A DNA stretch of 64,000 nucleotides. Origin: Tuctoria greenei. Lineage: Eukaryota; Streptophyta; Magnoliopsida; Poales; Poaceae. The notes under the pieces were generated by a model, which made no database searches, was not told the origin of the DNA, and worked only from the letters and a program-made list of their open reading frames with translations. Position numbers and translations under genes: made by a program. This document shows positions 41,167 through 53,017 of the stretch, piece by piece; within the stretch, counting starts at the first letter, position 1; every line of letters starts with the position of its first letter. Location: assembly GCA_036927565.1 (NCBI GenBank), contig JAYESD010000009.1, positions 153,844,929 through 153,908,928 of the forward strand, read 5' to 3'.

Positions 41167-44100
41167 ATGGTGAGGACTCGCAACCAGAGGGATGGCAATG
41201 ATGAGGGGGAGAACAATGGAGTGCCTCAGAACAACAATGGGCAAGGACCTGCTCAGGGAGCTATCAACATCGAGCAGCTTTTGGCCATGCAAAACCAGCT
41301 CATGCAGACCATGATACAGACTATGGGACAGCTGTAGGCTGGCAATATCAACAATCAGCCCCACATGCCTCCACCGCCACCCCCACCTCCTCATAACCGA
41401 TTGGGAGAGTTTATGAGGACTAGGCTGCCAACCTTTGCTCAAGCCGCAGACCCTATGGATGCGGATGATTGGCTCAAGTCCGTGGAGAAGAAGCTAGCCA
41501 TTGTCCAATGCAGTGACCGGGAGAAGGTGCTATTTGCTTCTCATCAACTCATTGGAGCAGCTACAAATTGGTGGGATTCTTATTGCAATGCTCATGAGAA
41601 CCAAGAGAGAATTACCTGGGCGGAATTCAAGGAGAATTTTCGTTCTCATTATGTGCCAGAAGGTGTTATGATCTTGAAGAGGCAATAATTTGAGAACTTG
41701 AGACAAGGGAAATCAAGCGTGAGTGAATATCTCAACAAGTTCACTCAACTCTCAAGGCATGCGCCCGAGGATGTTAGTCGAGACAGCCGGAAGCAATATT
41801 TGTTCATGAGAGGCCTTAACAATACGATCCAAGTGCAATTGCTCAACTGTGATTATGTCAATTTTCAGAAGCTTGTGGACAAAGCAATTGTGGTTGAGAA
41901 CAAGATCCGTGAGATGGAACAAGAAATCAAGAGGAAGGCACCATATCAAGGACAGCAACAAGGAAGTAATGTGCGCCCTCGCTTTGCGCCGCCCAATGCG
42001 CCTCATTACAGCTCCTCTATTCCTGCTCAGCGCCCTGGTTATGCACCACGCCCAACTCAGTTTGTGCAGCAGCGCCCTGTTATGCAAGCACCTAAGCCTC
42101 CAATGCCTTATGAGCCTCGTGCAAATTTTCCTGCTGCAAATGTTCAAAACCAAGCTCGTCCCAATAATTCTGGTGGAGTTAAGAGGTGCTATACTTGTGG
42201 AGAAGCTGGACACTTTGCGAATCAATGTCCTAAGTCGGGCCTTGGTCAAGGAAGCAATGCATCGAGGCAAAACCCAAGACCTAATGGAGGACAGCCACAA
42301 GGAAGTCGTGGACAGCAGAACTTTGCTCGTGGCAACGTGAACCATGTTTCTACGGAGGATGCTCAACAAGCGGATGACGTGGTCATTGGTATGTTTCTCG
42401 CCAACTCCAACCCCGCGACTATGTTATTTGATTCTGGAGCATCGCATTCATTCATTGCATTGAAGTATGTTGCCAAGTATAGTTTGCCTATCTCTCATAT
42501 GAAGTTTACTCTGTTGGTTAAGTCTCCTGGAGGAGAGATGAGGACAAATATAGTATGTCCAAAAGTAAGCCTTAGAATAAGGGGGGTAGACTTCTCCGCC
42601 AACCTCATTGTTTTAGATTCTCAAGGGTTGGATATTATACTTGGTATGGACTGGTTGAGGAAGCACAATGGAGTTATTGAATGTGCCACAAAGACGGTGA
42701 AGTTGACTAATGAAGAAGGGATCACCGTAGAATTTGAAGCAACCCAACATGCACTGAAGCAATTAGAGCTGAATCATATGGACGGTGTCGCAATTGAGGG
42801 GATTCCGGTGGTGTGTGAATTTTTGGATGTTTTTCCGGACGAGTTGCCAGGTATGCCACCTGATCGAGACATTGAGTTTGTTATTGATTTAATACCTGTA
42901 ACTGCACCTATAGCTAAGAGGCCGTATAGGATGCCTCCTATGGATTTAGCGGAGCTCAAGAAACAAATTCAAGAACAATTAGAGAAGGGTTTTATTCGCC
43001 CTAGCTCTTCACCTTGGGGAGCGCCCGTTCTATTCGTGGACAAGAAGGACGGATCCCAAAGGATGTGCGTGGATTACCGAGCTCTCAACGAGGTAACAAT
43101 CAAGAACAAGTACACCTTGCCACGCATAGAAGACTTGTTTGATCAAATGAAGGGTGCTTGTGTCTTCTCTAAGATTGACTTGAGGTCGGGATACTTTCAA
43201 ATGAAGATTAGACCATCGGACATACCCAAGACAGCTTTTAGGACACGATATGGATCTTATGAGTATACTGTGATGTCTTTTGGATTGACGAACGCGCCTG
43301 CGTACTTTATGTACCTCATGAATAAGGTCTTCATGGAGTACTTAGATAAGTTCGTTGTGGTGTTTATTGATGATATTATGATCTACTCGAAGGATGAGAA
43401 AGAACATGAGGAAGACTTGAGGCTTACGTTGCAGAAATTGAGGGAGCATCAATTGTATGCCAAGTTCAACAAGTGCCAGTTTTGGTTGAAAGAGGTGCCA
43501 TTTTTGGGTCATATAATCTCAGGAGGAGGAGTATCGGTTGACCCCGGAAAAGTGAGAGACGTGTTGAAGTGGGAACCACCGCAAAACGTCAAGGAAATAA
43601 GGAGTTTTCTTGGGATGGCTGGATATTAACGTCGGTTTATCAAGGATTTTTCCAAGATAGCCAAGCCTATGACGGGGTTGCTAATGAAGGGAAGGGCGTT
43701 CCAATGAACTGAAGCTTGTCAGAATAGTTTTGAGGAGTTGAAGAAGAGGTTGACAACAGCCCCGGTTTTGGTATTGCCGGATGTAAGCAAGAGTTTTGAC
43801 ATTTATTGTGATGCATCAAGACAAGGGCTTGGATGTGTATTGATGCAAGGAGGTCAAGTGGTCGCCTATGCGTCGAGACAATTGAAGAAACATGAGCAGA
43901 ATTACCCAACACATGATTTAGAACTTGCAGCCGTGGTACATGCATTGAAGATTTGGAGACACTATATTCTTGGACATAGGTGTGAAATTTATACGGATCA
44001 TAAGAGTTTGAAGTATATTTTCACACAAACGGATCTGAACTTGAGGCAACGAAGATGGTTGGAGCTCATCAAAGATTATGATTTGGGGATCAACTATCAT

Positions 44101-45885
44101 CCGGGAAAAGCCAATGTAGTGGCCGATGCTTTGAGTAGAAAGGGAGTAAGTCATCAACTCACGGTTCGAGAGTTACCATTCGAGTTATGTAAGGAGTTTG
44201 AACGGTTGAACCTCGGGTTTGTAAATGAGATGGAGATGATGGAGTTAAACCCAACCTTGGAGCAAGAAATTCGAGAAGCACAAACCACGGATGAGGAGAT
44301 CAAGGAAATCAAGGAAAGAATCGAAGAAGGGAGAGAATTCAGGTTTGATGAAGACGAACATGGTACCTTATGGCTTGGAAAGAGAATTGTTGTGCCTAAT
44401 GTAAAGCATATTCGAGAAACAATATTAAAGGAGGCACATGACTCGCCATACTCAATTCACCCTGGTTGTACGAAGATGTACAAAGACTTGAAGACTTGCT
44501 ATTGGTGGAATAGCATGAAAAAGGACATAGCTGAATATGTAGCATTATGTGATGTGTGCCAACGAGTCAAGGCAGAACATCAAAGGCCAGCTGGATTATT
44601 GCAACCGTTGAAGATTCCGGAATGGAAGTGGGAAGAAATTGGTATGGACTTCATAGTTGGGTTACCACGTACTCAGTGCGGGTATGACTCAATTTGGGTA
44701 ATTGTGGATCGCTTAACCAAGTCAGCTCATTTTGTCCCTGTGAAGACCAAATATACAGCTGCACGATTGGCCGAAATATACATGGAGCATATTGTGTGTC
44801 GACATGGAGTCCCTAAGAAGATAGTCTCGGATAGAGGTTCTCAATTTACCTCCAGATTCTGGCAAAAATTGCATGAAGCTTTGGGAACGAGGTTGAATTT
44901 TAGTTCAGCATATCATCCTCAAACGGATGGACAAACCGAGAGGACCAATCAGATTTTGGAGGAAATGTTAAGAGCTTGTGCTTTAAAGCATGGGAAAAGT
45001 TGGGACAAAAGCTTGACATACGCAGAATTTTCATACAACAATAGTTACCAAGCAAGCCTGAAAATGTCACCATATGAAGCGCTTTATGGGAGGAAGTGTA
45101 GGACACCTTTATTCTGGAATGAGGCAGGAGAAACTCAAGTATTTGGTCCGGATGTGTTGCAAGAAGCCGAAAAGCAAGTCCAAATAATTCGTGGAAACTT
45201 GAGGGCTGCCCAATCAAGGCAAAAAGGCTATGCGGATAATAGGAGAAGGAAATTAGCCTTTGAAATAGGAGATTTTGTTTACCTCAAGGTGTCACCAATG
45301 AGAGGTCATAAGAGGTTTAACATAAGAGGCAAGCTCGCACCTCGTTATATTGGACCATTCAAGATTTTGGACAAAAGAGGAGAAGTAGCATATAAGTTGG
45401 AGATGCCAGCTCATCTTTCAGACGTACATGATGTGTTTCATGTTTCCCAGCTCAAGAAGTGTTTGAGAGTACCGGAAGATCAAGTGTCAATGGAAGAATT
45501 GGAACTAGAGGAAGATTTGACGTACGCCGAGCAACCGGTCAAAATCTTGGAAACCAAGGAGAGAGTCACAAGGAACAAGGTGATTCGATGGTGTAAAGTC
45601 CAATGGAAGCACCATACCGAAAAAGAAGCAACTTGGGAGCTAGAAGATGATCTCAAGAAGGAATTTCCCTATCTCTTCTTTTCCGCGTCGAATCTCGAGG
45701 GCGAGATTCATTTTAAGGGGGGTAGGTTTGTAACACCCTCAATTTCATGCATCATGCCCTACATGCACTCATATACATGTTTAACATTAGCCCACAACAA
45801 GAGGAACAAGTTTAAAATTGATTCGGAGCATTTAAAATTGATTTGGAGCAAAACCGCACTTAAAACGCAGGAAAGTGCGGACTAG
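41167..45885 (+). pseudogene. Chromovirus C gag-pol polyprotein with four premature stops, no frameshift
   Basis: One frame of 1573 codons from MVRTRNQRDG. Gag core about codons 75-230 (TNWWDSYCNAHENQERITW); zinc knuckle CYTCGEAGHFANQC at about 42187; protease LFDSGASHSFI at 42424; RT with FIDDIMIYS near 43364; RNase H YCDASRQGLGCVL; integrase with an HHCC finger (about 44455-44560), catalytic D, D and E in GMDFIVGL, SDRGSQFTS and GQTERTN; C-terminal chromodomain KVQWKHHTEKEATWELEDD. Stops: TAG 41335-41337, TAA 41686-41688, TAA 43627-43629, TGA 43705-43707. The frame continues through the polypurine tract into the 3' LTR and ends at a TAG within GGACTAGTCC. Not translatable as one protein. 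Confidence 0.9.
45715..45728 (+). other. Polypurine tract of chromovirus C
   Basis: AAGGGGGGTAGGTT directly precedes the 3' LTR start TGTAACACCC, the expected plus-strand primer position. It is also read as coding sequence in the polyprotein frame. Confidence 0.8.
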
Positions 45886-47571
45886 TCCGATTTTACTGAG
45901 GACTAGTCCGATTTCTCTCTGACTAAAAACGGACTTGTCCGTTTTTGCTGCGGACTAGTCCGATTTTGGCTCTGGAAACTTTCGGACTTGTCCGATTTTG
46001 TGCGGACTAGTCCGATATTCCATGAATCCTTGAAAATTTGCTAAGTCCCCGGACTTTTCCGGACTAGTCCGGTGTTCCAGCAGACTTGTCCGTTTCCCTT
46101 TCTGACTAAGATCGGACTTGTCCGATTTTTGGCCAGACTTGTCCGATTTTCTCTCTGGACGACTTCGGTCTAGTCCGGTCCTTTCCGGACTTGTCCGATA
46201 TTTCGTGACTCCGAGATTGACCTTTTGTTTTACGACTTGTTTCTTGGGTTTCACGTCAAGTGGGCCTAGGGACGTCATGCCCAACTCTTTTAGAGCCCAT
46301 GTGGGACTCTAAACCGGACTCTACTCATCCCAAAACTCGAAATCCATCTAACCCTAGCCTCCACCTCTATATAAACAGCCCCACCCCTTGGTTTGACATC
46401 TATTTGCCACTTTTCCACCCACCCAAACCCTAGTTCGTGGGGAGCCACCATCAAGGAGGGAGGAGAAGATCCCAAGCAAGAGGAAGAAGAGGAGGAAACG
46501 AAGGAGGATCAAGATCTCCACCAAGTTTCGTCCTTCACCACCAATTCATCTTCAAGTTCATCACCAACCCTAGATCATCAAGATCCAAGTGTTACCTCCA
46601 AGTTTCTTGGTTCATTGGAGTTCTAAACACCTGGTATACCTTCTATTCTCTTTTCCTTATGTGAATTCAACCCCTAATCTCCAAATTCACGTCGATCTAG
46701 AGAACCCTAATCTGCTGATCTCGTCAAGTGCGGACTTGTCCGGTCCCTAGCGGACTAGTCCGATCTTTCTGATTAAATTGTGTTATATTGATTCTAAAAT
46801 TTGATCTAATCGAATCCAAACCTGTATAAACTTGTTAAAAGCTATTAGAACTAGTTAGTGATCTTTAAAAGCAATCTAGTAACAAGTTCCACCTTGCATT
46901 TGCATTAATCATGCATGTCATGTCATATTGAGTAATATTTGTGCACTCTTTGATTGTGTTTCTTGTTTGTATGTTTATTGTGTGGATTAGACGGATTTGC
47001 GCTAGAGAGTGCCGCGGAGGATCTACAACATCAAGAGTTTGAAGGCTTTGACCCTAATCAACAGCAAGAGCAAGGCAAGTGTCCTTGAAGCATATTGATC
47101 CTGTTTTAAAATAAATGTTTTGTTTGCAAAACTGCATGCTTGTGTCAATTTGATGGGAATCCTATGGTAGGAAGTTTACTAGATTTGCAATCCCCACCCC
47201 AACAGTTGCAGGTCAGGATTGGGAGTTTAATGGCGATAATGCGGAGTTCTAGGCCGTGTCTACCATCAACTTTGCCTGTGGTGTTGATTGGAGCTGCGCA
47301 TACATACCCTGTCGCTTATGCTGCATAGTTGCTTAGTTTGCTTAGTTGTTTAATTAGTTTATTTCCGCTGCATTAGTTGAACTTGTCATTAATATTCATT
47401 AGAGCTTGTATTCGAGGATTTAATGAATTGTGTAATAAGAGTACTTATTTAATAATTTGAGCTGTGGTAATTTTCTGTATATCCTTTTGTGATTTCACTC
47501 GTGTATGTGTGATGAACATCCTGGGCACACATATGCGTTAGCTTGGTTCATTTTCGGAACCGGGCGTCACA
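45729..47571 (+). repeat. 3' LTR of chromovirus C (1843 bp)
   Basis: Starts TGTAACACCC, ends GGCGTCACA, followed by CTACAGTGCAGG of Tat element B. It carries the same motif array, TATA box and small-ORF arrangement as the 5' LTR. About ten base differences from the 5' LTR are visible, for example near 46077, 46101, 46209 and 47266. Confidence 0.93.
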
Positions 47572-49445
47572 CTACAGTGCAGGAGGAAGAATCCAAGCAG
47601 GAACAAGCTCTGAAACCCCCGAGCATTCGTCAACAAGGCTCAACCTCCGCACCTCACGTGCAACCAAGCGGCGACACCGACATCCCCGTCAAAGTCATCC
47701 AAATCAGTTCCGATGCCGCTCAGACCACCCGTATATCGAGAGGTCTGAATGACAAATAGGAACTCGCGCTCATCACTTTCCTCCGGGCTAATGTCGACGT
47801 GGTTGCCTGGCAACCGTTGCAAATTCCTGGGATCCCTAGGGAAGTGATCGAGCATAATCTGAAGATCTATCCTGACACTCCGCCTGTACACCAGAAGCCT
47901 CGGAAGCAATCAGTAGAGTGACATAACTTCATACGGCAAGAAGTGAAGAAGTTGCTCGAAGCTGGATTCATCCGAGAAGTCTTCCATCCAAAATGGCTGG
48001 CAAACCCAGTCGTTGTACCCAAGGCCGGCGGGAAGCTTCGGATGTGTATCGACTACACAACAGTGAATAAGGCATGCCCAAAATATCCATTCCCACTAAC
48101 TAGAATAGATCAGATAGTGGATTCCACCTCCGGGTGTGAATTACTGTGTTTCCTAGACGCATATTCTAGGTACCATCAAATCAGAATGTCTAGGGAAGAT
48201 GAAGAACATACTTCTTTTATCACAGTAGATGAATTGTACTGCTATACTGCCATGCCATTTGGTCTCAAGAATGCAGCTTCAACATTTGTACGAGCTATGT
48301 ACAAAACCTTTGGAGAACTCATCGGAGACGTAGTGGAAGTGTATGTTGATGACATCGTCGTCAAGATCAAGGACAAGGAGTCACTCCTTAACACCTTGCA
48401 AGCTGTCTTCGACAAGCTGCGGGTCACCCGCACAAAGCTGAACCCACACAAGTGCATCTTCAGGGTTAGCTCCGGAAAGCTTCTTGGTTTCCTGGTAAAC
48501 CACCGGGGCATAGAGGCAAATCCTGCGAAGATTAAAGCCATTGAGGAGATGCGGCCACCAGCCCACATCAAGGACGTCCAAAAACTGACTGGATGTCTAG
48601 CCGCCGTCACCCGATTCATCTCAATACTGGCGGAACATGCGCTATCCTTCTTCAAGCTATTGAGGAAGTCCAAACCATTTCAATGGTCTGAAGAAGCAGA
48701 AAAGGCGTTCCAGGAGCTAAAGCAGCTCCTCACCACTCTACCAATCTTGGTAGCTCCGAACCCTGATGAGCCCTTACTGCTTTACATTTCAGCAACCGAC
48801 GAGGTTGTTAGCATGGTCTTGGTTGCGGAGAGACCAGAACCATCCCAAGCTCAGGAATCTAGACCCCTTCGGGAGGGTCCAGAGGTTCCTGAAGGTGAGT
48901 CTGGGTCCCAGCCCCCAGACTTGGATCTACAGGGAGTTATTCTAGAAGATCTGGAACCCTCCGGGAGGGTCCGGGTCGCTCCAGTAGAAGCTCCGGGTTC
49001 CTCCAGGAAGGACCCGGAGGTCCCTGAAGCAAGTCCGGACCCCTACGGAAGGGTCTGGGTCGATGTGGAGGAAGCTTCGAGCCCCTCCGGGAGGGTCCGG
49101 ACAGTCCAGCGCCCAGTGTACTTCATCAGCAAAGTACTACATGATGCCAAGACTCGATACCTAGAGGTACACAAGCTGCTCTACGCAGTTCTCATCGCCT
49201 CCAGGAAGCTTCGCCATTACTTCCAAGCTCACAAGATCTCAGTGGTGACCTCTTATCCACTACGTGCGATCTTGCATAATCCCAACTCTACTGGGAACAT
49301 TGCAAAGTGGGCAGCGGAATTGGCCGAATTCAATCTTGAATTCATCCCAAGACAAGCGATCAAGAGTCAAGCATTGGCAGACTTAGTGGCGGAATGGACC
49401 CCCTCTCCATCAAACCCTGGGGGCCCTAGTGAGCAGAAGCCATAA
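47572..49445 (+). pseudogene. Tat element B: end of protease linker, RT and RNase H
   Basis: One frame with stops at 47757-47759 (TAG after GLNDK, shared with A and F), 47918-47920 (TGA where relatives have Arg) and 49443-49445. RT: GFIREVFHPKWLANPVVVPK, MCIDYTTVNKACPKYPFPLT, FLDAYSRYHQI and the catalytic YVDDIVVK (about 48340). Connection FQWSEEAEKAFQELK, then RNase H RPVYFISKVLHDAKTRYLEV. Between SMVLVAERPE and TVQRPVYF lies an insertion of about 84 codons (48847-49098) with repeated SGRVRV-type units. The reading frame is otherwise intact. Confidence 0.9.
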
Positions 49446-51097
49446 CTCAAGGCACCGATCTTCACCGAACCTCACTGGACCCTCTACTTTGACAGCTCCA
49501 TGCAAAAGCAGGGGGCCGGAGCTAGAGTCCTTCTCCTCGCTCCAACCGGGGAGAAGGTAAAATACATGGTCCACCTTGACTTCAAGGCGACCAACAACAT
49601 AGCGGAGTATGAAGCACTCATTTACGGACTAAAGGTGGCACTATCATATGGTGTCAAGCAGCTGTTGGTGAAGGGAGTTTCACAGCTCATCATTAAACGG
49701 GTGAAGGGTGAATGCTCCTGTAACAATCCTCAACTAGCTGCTTATCTCCTTGAAGTCCAGAGGCTTCAGAAGGACTTCGAAGTCCTGGATCTCCACCATG
49801 TCCAGTGTGTCCATAACGCCGAAGCTGACGAACTCTCGACGAAAGTGTCAACCGGAGCTCCGGCTCCTGACAGAACCTTCGTCCGAAGGTTGTCAAAACC
49901 CACAGCTCAGCCTGCCGAACTGAGCGAAGGGGGCGAGACCAGCATCTCGAAGCTGGCGGTCCCGATGGCCCTGTTACCATGTCAGCCATCAAGGGTTGTA
50001 GGTGCTGCCGGAAGCTCCGAGCAACCCAACACGCAAAACTCAAATGCTTAAGCAAGCTCCAATGCATGGATCTCGGAGATCCGGAGCTACTTGAAAGACA
50101 ATATCCTTCCTGACGATGATATATTCGCTGACCAGATAGTCAGATTGGCTAAAAGATACACGCTGGTAGAAGGGGATCTCTACCGGCGTGGTGCCAACGG
50201 CGTCCTAATGCGGTGCATCACAAGGGAAGAAGGCTGCGAGCTCCTTGTAGAAATCCATGGAGGCGAGTGTGGGAACCACGCGTCTTCCCGCACACTGGTC
50301 GGTAAAGCCTTCTGACATGGCTTTTACTGGCCTACAACGCTCCATGATGCAACTGAGCTGGTGAAAAAATGTGAAGCATGCCAGTTCCATGCAAAGCAAA
50401 TTCACACACCGGCTCATCCTCTACAAATGATACCTCCTACATGGCCTTTCGTTGTGTGGGGGATGGACATCTTGGGACCTTTCCCAAGAGCCATCGGAGG
50501 TTACAAGTTCCTGTATGTTGCCATTGACAAGTTCACCAAATGGTCGGAAGCAACTCTAGTTGTGACAATAAACAAGCAATCAACTATCAACTTCTTGCAG
50601 TCCATCGTATGCAGATTTGGAGTTCCGAACAAAATCATAACAGATAATGGGACCCAATTCACAAGCTCTGCTTTCCAAGGATACTGCGAAGATCTCGGTA
50701 TCCAAGTCAGCTACGCCTCCGTAGCTCACCCGACAAGCAATGGCCAAGCCGAGAGAGAAAATGCAGAAATCCTGAAAGGACTAAAGACGCGCACATATGA
50801 GCGCCTGAAAAAACATGGAGCCAACTGGATCGAAGAGCTTCCGCCCACTCTATGGGCCAACAGGACAACTCCAAACCGATCAACTGGAGAGACACCCTTC
50901 TTCCTGGTGTACGGAGCTGAAGCAATCCTTCCTCCAGAAATCACCTTGGGGTCGCTCCGGGTCCAGACCTTCGACGAAGCCACGCAGGACCAGCTCCGGC
51001 GTGAAGACCTTGACCTCCTTGAAGAGGGAAGGTGTCGAGCAGCTGTTCGGAATGCCCGATACTGCCAAGCTCTTCGGCGCTATCACCAAAGGCATGT
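49446..51097 (+). pseudogene. Tat element B: second (archaeal-type) RNase H and integrase
   Basis: The frame continues without shift. The second RNase H reads WTLYFDSSMQKQGAGARVLL, NNIAEYEALIYGLKVAL and HNAEADELS, the extra domain typical of Tat/Ogre/Retand elements. A TAA lies at 50049-50051 and a TGA at 50313-50315 (Arg codon in relatives). Integrase: H-H and C-x2-C finger (EACQFHAK region), DDE core in GMDILGPFPRA, TDNGTQFTSS and NGQAERENAEIL. It stops at HQRHV where Sirevirus S inserts, and resumes at 60172. Confidence 0.9.
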
Positions 51098-52955
51098 TGT
51101 AAGACCTATGTGTGCTGAATACATTGGCTTGTAGTGAATACACTTGGCTTTGATGATAAAAGTTTTAAATATCACCAAAACACCTTTTTATCAAGGCCCG
51201 ACGGTAGGTCCGACTTGTTTTGGGTAGCTCCGGCTACGTTAGATGCTAGGTCCGGCATCTTGGTAAGATCCGACTAGCTTTGGTTAGCTCTGGTGAGCTT
51301 TATCTTTAGCTCCGGCATGTCTTTGTTAGCTCCGGCATGTCTTTGATAGCTCCGGCATGACTTTGTTAGCTCCGACATATATTTGATAGATCCGGCATGC
51401 TTTTGCTAAGCTTCGACGTACTTTGTCTAGCTCCGATTTTGGGTTGACTAGTTTTGACTAGTTTTTGGTAAGCTCCGGTGCTAGGATCTACTAGTTTTGG
51501 AAATCTCCGACGCTAGGTTCTACTAGCTTTTGTTAGCTCCGGCTCAAGCTCCGGGTTGCTCTGGCAAGGTCCGGAACTTGACCTAAGTGCTTCTACTTTT
51601 CATTTGCAATGTTTCGTACTTGCTTTACATTATTGGAAAGATTGCTTAGTATTCATTTGCTAAGTTTCTGGTGTGTTTTGGATAATATGGTTGATATCAT
51701 TTCTACTGTGTTTTTGCAACATGCTTATGTGAGGTTCTCACGTAAGATGTTGTGTTCGGAACTAACTTGAGTCAAGTCGAGGACTTGGGATCGTATGGAT
51801 TGGTTATTTGTTCATGTGCAGGTGTTGCTTGAGTTCAAGTCATGGCTGGTGACAGGATCCATTGGACTAGTCTCAGGAGGAGATGAGGTTCCAACAACCA
51901 AGTTCGGGAGGAACTGTGGTTGAGCGGGTCAGGAGGTCGCGCAGGATGATTGAATCAAGGGCAGTGCATATGAAGGTCAAAGGAAGGTGTTCGTATGTAT
52001 GCATGAGGTGCATGACATGGAAATATGCTTCTAGAGACGGATTATGGAAGGAAGATCTGATCGGAAGGATCGGATCGTATCGGTTGAAGACTTAGGCTGC
52101 TAGCTGAGTCGGTTATGGCTCGGTATGCAAAGTATCGAGTTGGTTATGTTAGGATTTCGTGTGTGTCACGAATTTGAGTTGTTTAGTAATGTGGGATACG
52201 TTCCTAAAGTGTTTGGAAGTCTTAAGATTGCTTCTATCTGCGTATAGAAGGGTCCTAAGCAGTTATGGAAAGTTCCGATTGTGATCGGATTAGGATTGGA
52301 GTCCTAGTTGAGATTGGGATGGCCTAAGGGCTGGTTATATAAGCAAGAGAAGGCCAAATCTCATGGAAGACGACTTTGGGGGCTGTTCCTCTTGTGTTCT
52401 ATTGAATAAAATTCATAGTTTGAAGGAACTTTTGTGCCTTGTTCATCCGACTTGTTCCAGACACGTTTTACTCGTCGAGTTTCTGGACAGCACTACCTTT
52501 CGTCGGTGGTTTTATCATAACTCGAGTTTTATAGATCCAATTGACGTGATTATTTTTGAGTTGTCTTCACAACTTGATTGTATATCATCTGTCAAAATTT
52601 CACGGTCATTGGATTTGTAGTTTCTGAGCTACACGAGTTTCTTTGCAGCATTCCAGAAACTGTTTTTCTCGGGTAGGTCAGATTGACCATAGTCTGATCT
52701 TTCGATCATAACTTGAGTTTTTCTCGATGGATTTGAGTAATTCTTTTTGTGTTGATTTCGTGACTTGATTCTCTCTGATATCTATCACTTTTGTCACGGT
52801 GAAACACGTTTAGATTAGTCTCATACACGATTTCTTTAACAGATCGTTTTTCTGCCGAAAGGGTTTGGGGTTTTAATTGTTTCTGCCGCGTAAGATTTTT
52901 AAATCTACCATTCACCCCCCCTCTGGTAGCTTTTCACGTGCTCTTCGATCCTACA
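51098..52955 (+). repeat. 5' LTR of S (1858 bp)
   Basis: Begins TGTAAGACCTATGTG and ends CGATCCTACA. Contains tandem TTAGCTCCGGCATGTCTTTG units (51195-51570) and a TATA box TATATAA at 52336-52342. The first half has a 13-bp insertion (near GACGGTAGGTCC) absent from the 3' LTR. Confidence 0.95.
51195..51570. repeat. AGCTCCGG tandem repeats in LTR of S
   Basis: A 20-22 bp unit, TTTGTTAGCTCCGGCATGTC, recurs with variation at least six times in 51290-51400 and more loosely on both sides (GGTCCGAC, GATCCGAC variants). The 3' LTR has the same at 58430-58790. CCGG-centred motifs are potential cytosine methylation sites. Confidence 0.75.
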
Positions 52956-52956
52956 A

Positions 52957-52970
52957 TTGGTATCAGAGCC
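52957..52970 (+). other. Primer-binding site of S
   Basis: TTGGTATCAGAGCC, one base after the LTR end, complementary to the 3' end of initiator tRNA-Met. Confidence 0.9.
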
Positions 52971-53017
52971 ACGGTGCTCTAATATTTGTGATTTGCACGT
53001 GTTTTTGACTAATCATC

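Larger units (their letters stand above)
39063..47571 (+). mobile_element. Chromovirus C (Ty3/Gypsy, Tekay/Del-like), nearly complete
   Basis: 5' LTR 39063-40895, primer site TTGGTATCAGAGCC, one gag-pol frame 41167-45885, polypurine tract, 3' LTR 45729-47571. The two LTRs differ by about 10 substitutions over 1833 bp by eye and have no length difference apart from loss of the first 10 bases of the 5' LTR. The element sits inside Tat element B. The left target duplication is gone; the right flank is CTACA. Long LTRs and a C-terminal chromodomain suggest the Tekay/Del clade. Confidence 0.92.
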
